DNA of 64,000 nucleotides from Leptolyngbya sp. Heron Island J. GTDB lineage: Bacteria > Cyanobacteriota > Cyanobacteriia > Phormidesmidales > Phormidesmidaceae. The DNA lies in contig NZ_AWNH01000005.1 of assembly GCF_000482245.1 (NCBI RefSeq), forward strand, positions 26,444-90,443. Reading direction: 5' to 3'. Both the position numbers and the translations under genes were made by a program. Each line of letters starts with the position of its first letter. The first letter of the stretch is position 1. Positions 8,814 through 15,961 of the stretch are shown here, piece by piece. The notes under the pieces are model-generated. The model was not told the origin of the DNA, ran no database searches, and worked only from the letters and a program-made list of their open reading frames with translations.

Positions 8814-9218
8814 ATGAAAAAGCGCGTTACCCTGACATTTCCAAAACAGACGGTGAATATGCCAATCACCTATCGATTGGCTAAGGATTTCAACGTAGCA
8901 GCCAATATTATTCGCGCCCAGGTAGCACCTAATCAGGTAGGAAAAGGTGTAATCGAACTATCTGGTGATATTGATCAACTAGATGAAGCAATAGAGTGGA
9001 TGCGTAACCAGGGGATTGGCGTTTCCCTATCCAGCCGCGAAATTTTGATTGATGAAGATCTATGCGTTCACTGCGGGCTGTGTACTGGGGTCTGTCCAAC
9101 GACAGCACTGAGGTTAGACCCCGATAGCTTCAAGCTAGTTTTTAATCGGGCCCAGTGCATTGTCTGTGAGCAATGTATTCCGACCTGCCCGGTACAAGCA
9201 ATTTCAACTAACCTCTGA
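8814..9218 (+). CDS. NIL-domain 4Fe-4S ferredoxin
   Basis: Residues 1-75 form a NIL domain, the ligand-binding module also found at the C-terminus of methionine ABC ATPases. Residues ~78-130 form a two-cluster bacterial ferredoxin with CVHCGLCTGVCP and CIVCEQCIPTCP, so eight Cys are available for two [4Fe-4S] clusters. This fused small protein is widespread in cyanobacteria; a role in sulfur or methionine metabolism has been suggested for the family but not settled. The membrane protein gene begins 8 bp downstream, so the two are likely co-transcribed and the partner may be a membrane redox or sensor component. Confidence 0.9.
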   Translation: MKKRVTLTFPKQTVNMPITYRLAKDFNVAANIIRAQVAPNQVGKGVIELSGDIDQLDEAIEWMRNQGIGVSLSSREILIDEDLCVHCGLCTGVCPTTALRLDPDSFKLVFNRAQCIVCEQCIPTCPVQAISTNL

Positions 9219-9226
9219 AGGCCCTG

Positions 9227-9691
9227 ATGAAGCAATTACCCTGGCTATCATCATTACTGTTACTCCTGGCCTACATGGGGTTTGGTGCTTTTTTGCATTC
9301 TCGGCACAGCCCTGACTTTATGTGGTGGCTAGCCTTGGGCTATGCCGTACTTGAAGCGGCGTTACTAACTATTGTTTGGAAGCCCTTACGTAACTTCTTT
9401 TTACTTGGGTTTCAATCCGATGTGGGCTATACGGTTATGGCCTTGGTGCTTGCTTCTCTCGCTGTAGTGATAGTTTCCTGGATTCAGATTTTCATTTACT
9501 TCCTGGTAATGCTGGCGGCAGCCCTATTACTACGGGTAGAACTCTTAATTCGCAATGTCGGGAACAATTTGGCCTTTGTCACAATCCTTTTGCTGTCCCT
9601 AATGGGGTTAGGACTGAGTCGGGTAACGACAGAACTAGTGATGACACTTAGGCCAACAGTACAGGCTGTAATAAGCCTATGGACACTATAG
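9227..9691 (+). CDS. Small integral membrane protein
   Basis: I do not recognise this 154-residue protein by family. It has four clear hydrophobic segments (~5-22, 30-48, 62-100 probably two helices, 112-135) with few charged residues and a short soluble C-terminus. Translation likely couples to the NIL-ferredoxin gene that ends 8 bp upstream. The last ~14 bases of the gene fall inside the start of the first small-RNA cassette (9,678-9,804), and part of that junction is duplicated near 10,157. A membrane partner of the ferredoxin is a reasonable but untested guess. Confidence 0.65.
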   Translation: MKQLPWLSSLLLLLAYMGFGAFLHSRHSPDFMWWLALGYAVLEAALLTIVWKPLRNFFLLGFQSDVGYTVMALVLASLAVVIVSWIQIFIYFLVMLAAALLLRVELLIRNVGNNLAFVTILLLSLMGLGLSRVTTELVMTLRPTVQAVISLWTL

Positions 9692-9804
9692 GAATCGGCA
9701 TAGGCCAAACCGCGTAGGTTTTCTTTTAGGTGATGCTAATGAAAGCACAAGCGTTTAACTGTTGCCCCTACCTCGTGAACTTCAGGTTCTCGGGGTACTT
9801 TTTT
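9678..9804 (+). ncRNA. Small-RNA cassette, copy 1
   Basis: First of four related 127-132 nt units. It begins with TATGGACACTATAGG, then after a variable spacer has the block GAAAGCACAAGCG...GTTGCCCC (9,741-9,768) that is nearly identical in all copies. It ends with an intrinsic terminator: arms 9,769-9,780 and 9,786-9,797 pair over 12 positions with one U-U mismatch, loop UUCAG, then a run of T to 9,804. The distance from TATGGAC to GAAAGC is 63 nt. No conserved ORF fits. TGCTAAT just before GAAAGC may be a -10 element, which would give an RNA of ~60 nt; otherwise the transcript starts near 9,690. Identity as a Yfr2-like cyanobacterial sRNA is possible but not confirmed. Confidence 0.75.
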
Positions 9805-9880
9805 GTTTATTTTACTTTCAACAAATAGAAATAGAAAGCCAGTGAGCCATACACCGTAACAAACTTAACGATGATGAAGT

Positions 9881-10007
9881 TATGGACGCTGCAGAAATCG
9901 GCACAAAAATTACCGTTTAGCCAGCTTCCTGAGCGATGCTAATGAAAGCACAAGCGTTTAACTGTTGCCCCTACCTCGTGAACTTCAGGTTTGCGAGGTA
10001 CTTTCTT
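9881..10007 (+). ncRNA. Small-RNA cassette, copy 2
   Basis: Second unit, opening with TATGGACGCTGCAG and sharing the GAAAGCACAAGCG to GTTGCCCC block at 9,944-9,971. Here the terminator stem (9,972-9,983 with 9,989-10,000) is fully paired: the U-U mismatch of copy 1 becomes U-G and a U-G becomes U-A, so the right arm changes while pairing is kept or improved. The T-run is weaker (CTTTCTT). The segment between TATGGAC and GAAAGC differs from copy 1 in sequence but not in length (63 nt), as expected if spacing matters. Confidence 0.75.
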
Positions 10008-10156
10008 ATTTAAAGGAAAACGATTCAATTTTAGGTGAGTTTAACATTAACTAACCCACTAGAACCGATTAACTTCACTAAGCGACAACTATGAGTGGTA
10101 GATGCACTGTATGCGTATAATAGCGCACATAGCTGCTCCCCAGGCTGTAAATAAAT

Positions 10157-10284
10157 TATGGACACTATAGGAATCGGCATAGGCCAAATCGCGTAGATAG
10201 GTTTTTTAAGCGAATCTAATGAAAGCACAAGCGTTTAACTGTTGCCCCTACCTCGTGAACTTCAGGTTCTCGGGGTACTTTTTT
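10157..10284 (+). ncRNA. Small-RNA cassette, copy 3
   Basis: Third unit. Its first ~31 bases from TATGGACACTATAGG to GGCCAAA are identical to copy 1, and the preceding CAGGCTGTAA is also shared, so copies 1 and 3 come from a recent duplication that included the tail of the membrane-protein gene. The conserved block lies at 10,221-10,248. The terminator (10,249-10,260 with 10,266-10,277, T-run to 10,284) is identical to copy 1. TCTAAT precedes GAAAGC, a closer match to a -10 box than in copy 1. Confidence 0.75.
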
Positions 10285-10306
10285 ATCTAAAGCCTTTATT
10301 TACTAG

Positions 10307-10332
10307 CTGTTAGCTTCATCTGAAGCTAACAG
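10307..10332. repeat. Perfect 12-bp inverted repeat between sRNA copies 3 and 4
   Basis: CTGTTAGCTTCA at 10,307-10,318 is followed after two bases by its exact complement. It lies 23 bp after the T-run of copy 3. No T-run follows on either strand, so it is not a clean terminator. It could be a cruciform-type operator, a repeat end, or part of a further RNA. The 196 bases between copies 3 and 4 hold no ORF. Confidence 0.5.
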
Positions 10333-10480
10333 TGTGATCAGTAAGCTGTGTTCAGTGCCCATATGTCTACGGTTGGCCTTGTTCAAGATGACCGGCCTTG
10401 GCTTGGTCAAGTGTCTTGGTATTCTAGAACCTGCTGTTGATGGTGCATTGCCAAAACAACAGAGTCGAAAACCTTAGAAG

Positions 10481-10612
10481 TATGGACAATCTAAAAATCG
10501 ACACAAAATGGAAGTGTCTAGCCGTTCTTCTGAGCGAATTTAGTGAAAGCACAAGCGTTTAACTGTTGCCCCTACCCTGTGAGACATCTTGGTGTTTCCG
10601 GGGTACTTTTTT
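10481..10612 (+). ncRNA. Small-RNA cassette, copy 4 (most diverged)
   Basis: Fourth unit, opening with TATGGACAATCTAAA. The conserved block at 10,545-10,572 is unchanged while the hairpin has been rewritten: UACCCUG pairs with CGGGGUA, a single U bulges, and GAGACA pairs with UGUUUC around a UCUUGG loop, followed by CTTTTTT (10,606-10,612). Thirteen base pairs are kept although both arms and the loop differ from the other copies, which is strong covariation evidence for an RNA. The spacing from TATGGAC to GAAAGC is 64 nt. It ends 79 bp before the stop codon of the convergent hydrolase gene. Confidence 0.75.
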
Positions 10613-10690
10613 GGGTATTAAGCAGTGAAGGCGAAGAGACGTTAAACACGCCTATATACTCAAAGGGGGCAGCGGCTCAGCTACATCCTT

Positions 10691-11590
10691 TTAGACTAAG
10701 CTGGTTGCCGCCTTCCTTTGCACCCATTCGGTAATCAGTGGATTCACCAGTTCGGGTGCTTCATCCTGGGGGCAATGACCCACTCCTTCGAGTGGTATAA
10801 ATTGTTCGACGACGCTATGTTGACTGAGTTCCCGACCAAGTGCGATGGGTTCCCACGGATCGGCTTCACCCCACAGCATCAGTACCGGGCAGGTGAGCTG
10901 CGGCAACAAGTCTTCAGGTAGTGGTCCCTGGGAGTAACTGATAAATGCGATAAAGACATCTACCGCTGTGGGGTCGCAGGCAGGGGCCAGCAGTAGGTCA
11001 ATGAGTTCGTCAGTGACGGCTTCCTTACGACCGTAGGCCTGACGCAGAACATTTTTTAGGGTTTTGGGCTTGGCTAGCCTTGAGAAAAAGAACTTGCCGA
11101 TAGGCTTGTAGTTGAGGATAGCCTGGAGTAATGGTGTGGGCGCGCTGCGGTACCAGGGTAGGGTAGCGCGTTTGCGATCGTGGAGTAAGCGTAAAGAACA
11201 GTCCAGGACAATCAGACCTAGCACTTGGTCGGGGGCCATGGTGGCAGCTTGCATCGCGACGATGCAGCCAATGGAGTTGCCAACTAGAAAGATAGGCTCA
11301 CCAATAATCTCTTGGCAGAAGTCAATAACCTGCTGGCCCCAGGTTTCGAAGGTGTAATTGATGGGATCACCGGGGATGGGTTTCGCGGACTGACCATAGC
11401 CAATCAGGTCAATGGCGTAGACACGATGGGCCTGGCCCAGATCGGGCAGATTCTTTCGCCAGTGGTCACTGTGGGCTCCGAAACCATGGATCAGCAGTAG
11501 CGGTGGTCCTTGGAGCCCTGCAGTTTGATAACGAATAGGAAAGCCTTGCCAGGTCCAGAAGTGATTTTGTGTCGATGCTAGTTGAGTCAT
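10691..11590 (-). CDS. Alpha/beta hydrolase (epoxide hydrolase/haloalkane dehalogenase-like fold)
   Basis: This 299-residue soluble hydrolase has LLLIHGFGAHSDHW (oxyanion-hole HGFG), a nucleophile elbow GNSIGC near residue 122, LWGEADPWEP with the likely catalytic Asp near 243, and GVGHCPQDE with the His near 272. A Ser nucleophile argues against true epoxide hydrolase or dehalogenase chemistry, which uses Asp, and favours ester or thioester hydrolysis. Proteins of this type are common in cyanobacteria, and some plant relatives act on chlorophyll breakdown products. It is a single gene, convergent with the sRNA array; no substrate can be named. Confidence 0.82.
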   Translation of the reverse strand: MTQLASTQNHFWTWQGFPIRYQTAGLQGPPLLLIHGFGAHSDHWRKNLPDLGQAHRVYAIDLIGYGQSAKPIPGDPINYTFETWGQQVIDFCQEIIGEPIFLVGNSIGCIVAMQAATMAPDQVLGLIVLDCSLRLLHDRKRATLPWYRSAPTPLLQAILNYKPIGKFFFSRLAKPKTLKNVLRQAYGRKEAVTDELIDLLLAPACDPTAVDVFIAFISYSQGPLPEDLLPQLTCPVLMLWGEADPWEPIALGRELSQHSVVEQFIPLEGVGHCPQDEAPELVNPLITEWVQRKAATSLV

Positions 11591-12189
11591 GGAAGCGGCA
11601 AGCCATTAAATACTTCTGGATAAAGTATTACGTAATATTTGCTGTTCTGCTTTTTGGGTTGAGATACCGCAATGATCAGTTTGGCTTCATTTGGAAGCTG
11701 CAGACACATAAACCGAGATATTGAACATCATTGAGGATCCTGAAAATGGTGTTGTAGAGCCACACAGTGATCGGTTCAATCAGATGATAAATGACTGTTG
11801 CTTGTTGGTCATGAGCTGATTGAGAAAAGATGCTTTGTAATGGACTGATTGTTCTTACGTCCTGAGCTGATGTGATGGATATGGATTTTTCTTCAGCTAT
11901 TCAGTTTGCCACCAATGGTGATTTCCAGAAGATGACTTTTTTGTTCCCTACAAGGGAAGAGATACTTTGAGATAATGATCATGGCTGTTGCTGATCCAGA
12001 GATAGGCTATATCGTCTTAGAGAAGTTGTTGAAATAACCACTCTCGCCTTATTGCAAAGCTATTTCTATTATTCAACGTACAGCCACTGCAAACGTTGAT
12101 ATCAAAAGAAGCTTATATGGTGTGTTTAGAGCAAACAGCTACAATCAAAAAACATGTCGTAGCCCCCAAACCTGTTTATCAGGTGCGAT
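11591..12189. other. Gene-free region
   Basis: About 600 bases between the hydrolase start and the M16 pair contain no ORF with coding character and are visibly richer in A and T than the flanks. A short frame near 11,875 (MDMDFSSAIQF, ~31 codons) has no ribosome-binding site or recognisable family. I see no tRNA and no tandem repeats. The hydrolase promoter should lie in the first ~100 bases. Confidence 0.5.
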
Positions 12190-12225
12190 GAGCTGTCCCC
12201 TCTGAGGGGGATGGCTCAAAATTTT
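12190..12225. terminator. Stem-loop downstream of the M16 peptidase operon
   Basis: GAGC and GCTC at 12,190-12,193 and 12,214-12,217 enclose TCCCC and GGGGA (12,196-12,200 with 12,207-12,211), with a symmetric TG/TG internal loop and a hexaloop. On the plus strand AAAATTTTAT follows. On the minus strand it lies just after the stop codon at 12,224, so it probably ends the M16 operon transcript although it lacks a T-run in that direction. Confidence 0.55.
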
Positions 12226-13495
12226 ATCTTAATGGTTCTACGGCTGTTGCTGGTCCTAAAATTGAAATGTAGGAGTCGACAAAACAGCGCTTTGCAGCGG
12301 CCTGAGCTTCTTCAATGGTGACTGCTGTGACGTTCGTTTGAAACTGTTCGTCATACTCAGTGCCCAGGCCCAAAATCTCATACCAGCCTAACAGCTGAGC
12401 AATTTGACCGTTGGTCTGTTTGCCTAAGGCATATTGTCCCAAGATTTTGTTCTTGGCTACCTGTAACTCATGGGCGGTGAGTGGTATTTCACATAGACGT
12501 CTGAGTTCGCTCTGCAGTCCATCTAGGGCTACAGATGTATTTTCTGGAGCAGTGCCAATGTATGAGACAAACTGTGATGGTCCTAGACGAGTTGGGTAAA
12601 AAGCTGAGACATCATAGGCAAGCCCTTGTTTCTCTCGTAGTTCGACAAATAGGCGACTGGATAAACCGTTGCCCAAATGGGTGCTTAACAGCTTAAGGGC
12701 GGCGAAGTCTGGATGCTTTACTGATGCTGCTAGATAACCAATAATTACAAACGCTTGGTTGGTTTCTTGAGGGGTGACAATGCGATAAGCATGGGACTCT
12801 AGAGGGGGCAGTTGTGCCTCAGGTGCGGCATAGTCGGGTGCTTTCCAATCGCCTAGCAGTTTATCTACTAAGGCAACGGCTTTTTCGGGGTCAATACGCC
12901 CGACAATGATAACTACCATGTTGTCAGGGCGGAAATACTTGCTATGGGCCTCCAATAGGTGATCGCGCTGTATGGCCATAACGTTTTCTTCTGTCCCCAT
13001 GCTTGAAAAGCCATAGGGATGGCTGCCATACATGCCTTCACGAAAATACTTATAAGCCACACTAAAGGGCTGCTCTTGCATGGAGCGCAGCCCCTGAATC
13101 GTTAATTTGCGTTCGAGCTCAATTTCGTTTTCAGGAAAGCTAGGCTCGCGAATAATTTCGGTAGCTAGGGTAAAAATTTCTTCAAAGTCAGCGGATACAG
13201 TTTTAACACTCACTACGCTGTAATCTGAGGCACTGTCAGCGCCTACGCTTGCGCCTACATATTCTACTGCTTCTGCGATATCCAGGGAATTGCGGTGAGT
13301 CGTTCCTCGAGTGAGTAATGATGTTAATAGACTGAGTATGCCGGCATTCTCAGGGGTTTCATGACCCTGGCCAACTGGTAAAAACAATCTGGCTGAAACG
13401 ATATCAGCGGCTGAATTTTCGATAGCAATAACTTTCAAGCCATTGCCCAGATGGGTCGTGATGGAGTTTTGTTTCGGGGCAGTGGATACAGTCAC
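12224..13495 (-). CDS. M16 peptidase family protein, non-catalytic partner
   Basis: This 423-residue M16 (pitrilysin/insulinase) protein keeps the two-domain fold, with GLRSMQEQPFSVAYKYFREGMYGSHPYG and the C-terminal R-G-L-Y-like strand ELREKQGLAYDVSAFY. Where catalytic subunits carry HxxEH it reads GILSLLTSLLTRGT, so the zinc-binding residues are absent. In heterodimeric M16 enzymes one subunit binds zinc and the other supplies the R/Y substrate pair; this gene fits the second type. It lies 62 bp downstream of the HxxEH-bearing gene on the same strand, so the two products probably form one processing peptidase. Confidence 0.9.
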   Translation of the reverse strand: MTVSTAPKQNSITTHLGNGLKVIAIENSAADIVSARLFLPVGQGHETPENAGILSLLTSLLTRGTTHRNSLDIAEAVEYVGASVGADSASDYSVVSVKTVSADFEEIFTLATEIIREPSFPENEIELERKLTIQGLRSMQEQPFSVAYKYFREGMYGSHPYGFSSMGTEENVMAIQRDHLLEAHSKYFRPDNMVVIIVGRIDPEKAVALVDKLLGDWKAPDYAAPEAQLPPLESHAYRIVTPQETNQAFVIIGYLAASVKHPDFAALKLLSTHLGNGLSSRLFVELREKQGLAYDVSAFYPTRLGPSQFVSYIGTAPENTSVALDGLQSELRRLCEIPLTAHELQVAKNKILGQYALGKQTNGQIAQLLGWYEILGLGTEYDEQFQTNVTAVTIEEAQAAAKRCFVDSYISILGPATAVEPLR

Positions 13496-13557
13496 AGGTA
13501 TTGTGGTTAGAGGTAGTAGTGAAGGTTAATCAGGAGGTAAAACCCAGCCGCATTGAT

Positions 13558-14865
13558 TCAAGCAGGGGTGAGGGCCAGGGTCCCGCAGTGGTGAGGGGAT
13601 AAATATTGCTTGGCCAGGGGGAGCAGTTGCTCAGCGGTATAGGCTCTGACGTAATCGGGATAGGCTAGGGACAGCTCAGGGGCGGCTAAAGTTCCATAAT
13701 ACCCGTATAGTCCGGCTAGTTGGCCTGGGGTTTCCATTGAAAATGCATAATCATTGCATAAGACCCGCTGTGCACGTTCTAACTCCTGTGTGCTAATCGG
13801 GATGGTAGCTAGGGAGGCAATGCGATCGCAAATGACCTGTTTTACCTCCTTAATATGGTGCGGCGCTAACCAAGCTGACAACACAAACAAACTACAATCC
13901 TGCTGAACGGAAAAACTACTCGCGATATCATCTACCCACTGCCGATCTTCGCGCAGCTCCCTCACCAGACGAGACATACGCCCCTCGGCCAAAACTGTCG
14001 CTAGAACATCTAGGCCGCAGGCCGCTTCTAAATTATCAATACCAGGTCCCAGCCAAGCCATTAACAAACGCCCGTGCTCCAGACGAGGTAGCGATAGCGT
14101 ATGACTAGGATTAGTCATTAAACGAGGGGGAGAAAGCAACCCTGCTGATGGACACGATTCCCGCTGTGCAAATGTTCGAAATGTCGCTTGGATAAGCTCT
14201 AATACCCGCTCCAGGGAGACGCCCCCTGTAATCACCACTTGCATATTGTCGGGCTGGTAGTAAGTCCGATGAAACTGGCGCATTTCTTCTGGAGAACGCT
14301 CCTGCAAAATCTCAGGAGACCCTAGCACCGAGCGCCCATAGGGATGATCCCCATAAATCATCTCTGAAAGAGTCTGAAATCCAATCCAATCTGGATCGTC
14401 CCATGACTGATGAATCTCTTCGATGACGACGTGCCGTTCTCGCACAAACTCATCTGCTGGGATGGCCGCATGGAGCAAAAGTTCCGCCAGATAAGGCAGG
14501 GCATCAGCCAGATCAGCCGTCGCTACGGTCATATAAAAATGAGCATAATCATGGCTAGTAGCTGCGTTTGTCAGTCCTCCTCGACTTTCAATCGCGGCAT
14601 CAAACATCCCCGGTAAAATCTGCTCAGTGCCCTTAAACACCATATGTTCTAAAAAATGAGCCATGCCAGTCCAGCCATTAGGCTCATAGCGTGCTCCTGC
14701 CTTGATCCAAACGTCTACAACGACTACAGGGGTGGCTGTAATTTCTTGGTGGATTACGGTTAAGCCGTTATCTAATGGAATAACGTTGGCAGGAAATGGA
14801 GAGCAGTGCTTACCACTGTTGCTATCAGACGTGTTGGAGGCAAAAAGGTCGGGAACTGAACTCAA
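13558..14865 (-). CDS. M16 zinc peptidase, catalytic subunit
   Basis: A 435-residue M16 peptidase with the inverted zinc motif HFLEH at residues 70-74 and the downstream acidic HVVIEEIHQ near 150 that supplies the third ligand. GYYGTLAAPELSLAYPDYV and the LVRELREDRQWVDD strand mark the C-terminal half. It resembles mitochondrial-processing-peptidase-like and PqqL-like bacterial enzymes that degrade or process small peptides. It is the first gene of a two-gene operon with the non-catalytic M16 subunit. The ATG at 14,865 is the only in-frame start near the conserved domain. Confidence 0.92.
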   Translation of the reverse strand: MSSVPDLFASNTSDSNSGKHCSPFPANVIPLDNGLTVIHQEITATPVVVVDVWIKAGARYEPNGWTGMAHFLEHMVFKGTEQILPGMFDAAIESRGGLTNAATSHDYAHFYMTVATADLADALPYLAELLLHAAIPADEFVRERHVVIEEIHQSWDDPDWIGFQTLSEMIYGDHPYGRSVLGSPEILQERSPEEMRQFHRTYYQPDNMQVVITGGVSLERVLELIQATFRTFAQRESCPSAGLLSPPRLMTNPSHTLSLPRLEHGRLLMAWLGPGIDNLEAACGLDVLATVLAEGRMSRLVRELREDRQWVDDIASSFSVQQDCSLFVLSAWLAPHHIKEVKQVICDRIASLATIPISTQELERAQRVLCNDYAFSMETPGQLAGLYGYYGTLAAPELSLAYPDYVRAYTAEQLLPLAKQYLSPHHCGTLALTPA

Positions 14866-15009
14866 ATTACTGGTTGCCTACTGTGCAAAACTTGTGTACA
14901 TGCTATCGCTCTACGTTGTTTTCGGGAATACATTCCTGGCTGAAGTTGCAAACATGAAATAAATCACAAAGATCAGGGAAATTAAGTGACTTAGCGCTGT
15001 AAATGTTCG

Positions 15010-15052
15010 GATAAAACAAACAATGGCCTAGCCACATTAGTAGCTAAGCCAT
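15010..15052 (-). terminator. Intrinsic terminator for a minus-strand transcript
   Basis: Arms 15,023-15,032 and 15,043-15,052 (ATGGCCTAGC and GCTAAGCCAT on the plus strand) pair over ten positions. The one C-A mismatch on the plus strand becomes a U-G wobble on the minus strand, and the minus strand continues with TTGTTTGTTTTAT. Direction is therefore minus. It ends whatever transcript comes through 15,156-15,278. Confidence 0.65.
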
Positions 15053-15155
15053 CAGTTGAAAATAAACATAGATTAAAAAACTCTACTTATTAAATCGAAG
15101 GTTGGGATCAAGGATAAACGACTCAGAAGAACCGTTACCCGTTACCCACCATCGA

Positions 15156-15278
15156 TCACTTCAACATTTGTTCTCGACTTCTTACAAACCGCTGGATAGC
15201 TGTAAAGGCAACATAGACCATTAGTAAGTAACTAGTCGCAAATAGCAACATGAGCAGGGGGGTAAAGGGGTGAGTCAT
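15156..15278 (-). CDS. Possible 40-residue single-helix membrane protein
   Basis: A short frame (MTHPFTPLLMLLF...) encodes one hydrophobic helix of ~22 residues followed by a basic tail (RFVRSREQMLK), the shape of many small photosynthetic-complex subunits. I cannot match it to a named Psb, Psa, Pet or Ndh subunit. Support is the shape and a minus-strand terminator 104 bp downstream. No Shine-Dalgarno sequence is visible before ATG 15,278, and the frame is open further upstream to a TTG at 15,365. Treat it as a candidate only. Confidence 0.4.
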   Translation of the reverse strand: MTHPFTPLLMLLFATSYLLMVYVAFTAIQRFVRSREQMLK

Positions 15279-15387
15279 AGACGTAGCGGGGGTGAGAGGA
15301 GCAACAAGGACGATTCGCCTGCTTAAAAGCAAGCAGCAGGAATTGACAGCACGAAGCTGGTTCAAATCAACTTGAGATGCTCAATAG

Positions 15388-15537
15388 TCAAAAAGCTCTA
15401 ATACCAGGATCACCCAGCACAATACGCGTTGCAGTATCGCTCGTCACTCCGTACGCACTTAAGTGTGTACATGCACCGATAAACTCTTTAACCAATCGTC
15501 TGCTTGAGGCCTGACTAAGCTGACCTAGCTGTGGGTT
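15388..15537 (-). pseudogene. Possible gene remnant, C-terminal ~50 codons
   Basis: The minus strand reads without interruption from a stop at 15,540 to a TGA at 15,388 with no start codon. The translation has protein-like composition (EFIGACTHLSAYGVTSDT, then RIVLGDPGIRAF at the end). An ending of the form LGDPxxR occurs at the C-terminus of several caspase-like and CHAT proteases, but this resemblance is weak. It may be the tail of a decayed gene. The surrounding 15,540-15,961 stretch holds nothing else that I can recognise. Confidence 0.3.
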
Positions 15538-15961
15538 AAGTCAGATAAGTTGGTATGCTCTCTAGACATAGGTTGGCCGCGGATAACAACGCATCCTAAG
15601 CCATCGCAACACCTTGGCGAACAATCCCAGTAGCTCCAAATGCCGTAAGTGGCACCAGAACAAAGCTACTAGTAGCAATCATCAAGCTTGCTTATGAAAT
15701 TTTTCAATTCCTACTATTAGACTAACATAAGCATTTGTTATTTACATAGCCTGAATCAAAAAAATGAAATAGAAATATCTAATCAATACTGGCCAGAACG
15801 TGCGCTTTGTGGGGTGCCAGACTTAGAGGGCTTCAAAGTGCTGAGGGAACAGGTGTTTCCAGATTTTCTAAATGGATTTACGACACCAATTGAGTCGTTA
15901 GCTTAGAATGAATGTGGATTACTTAAAATTTCGTAATCAAGCCGTCTGAGCATTTTCTCCC

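Noticed and set aside
10031..10228. 65-codon minus-strand ORF in the sRNA array
   Set aside because: It crosses the conserved RNA cassette boundary and has no conserved protein content.
12190..12217. Riboswitch at the hairpin after the M16 genes
   Set aside because: It is at the 3' end of the operon with no downstream gene on either strand in range; a terminator is simpler.
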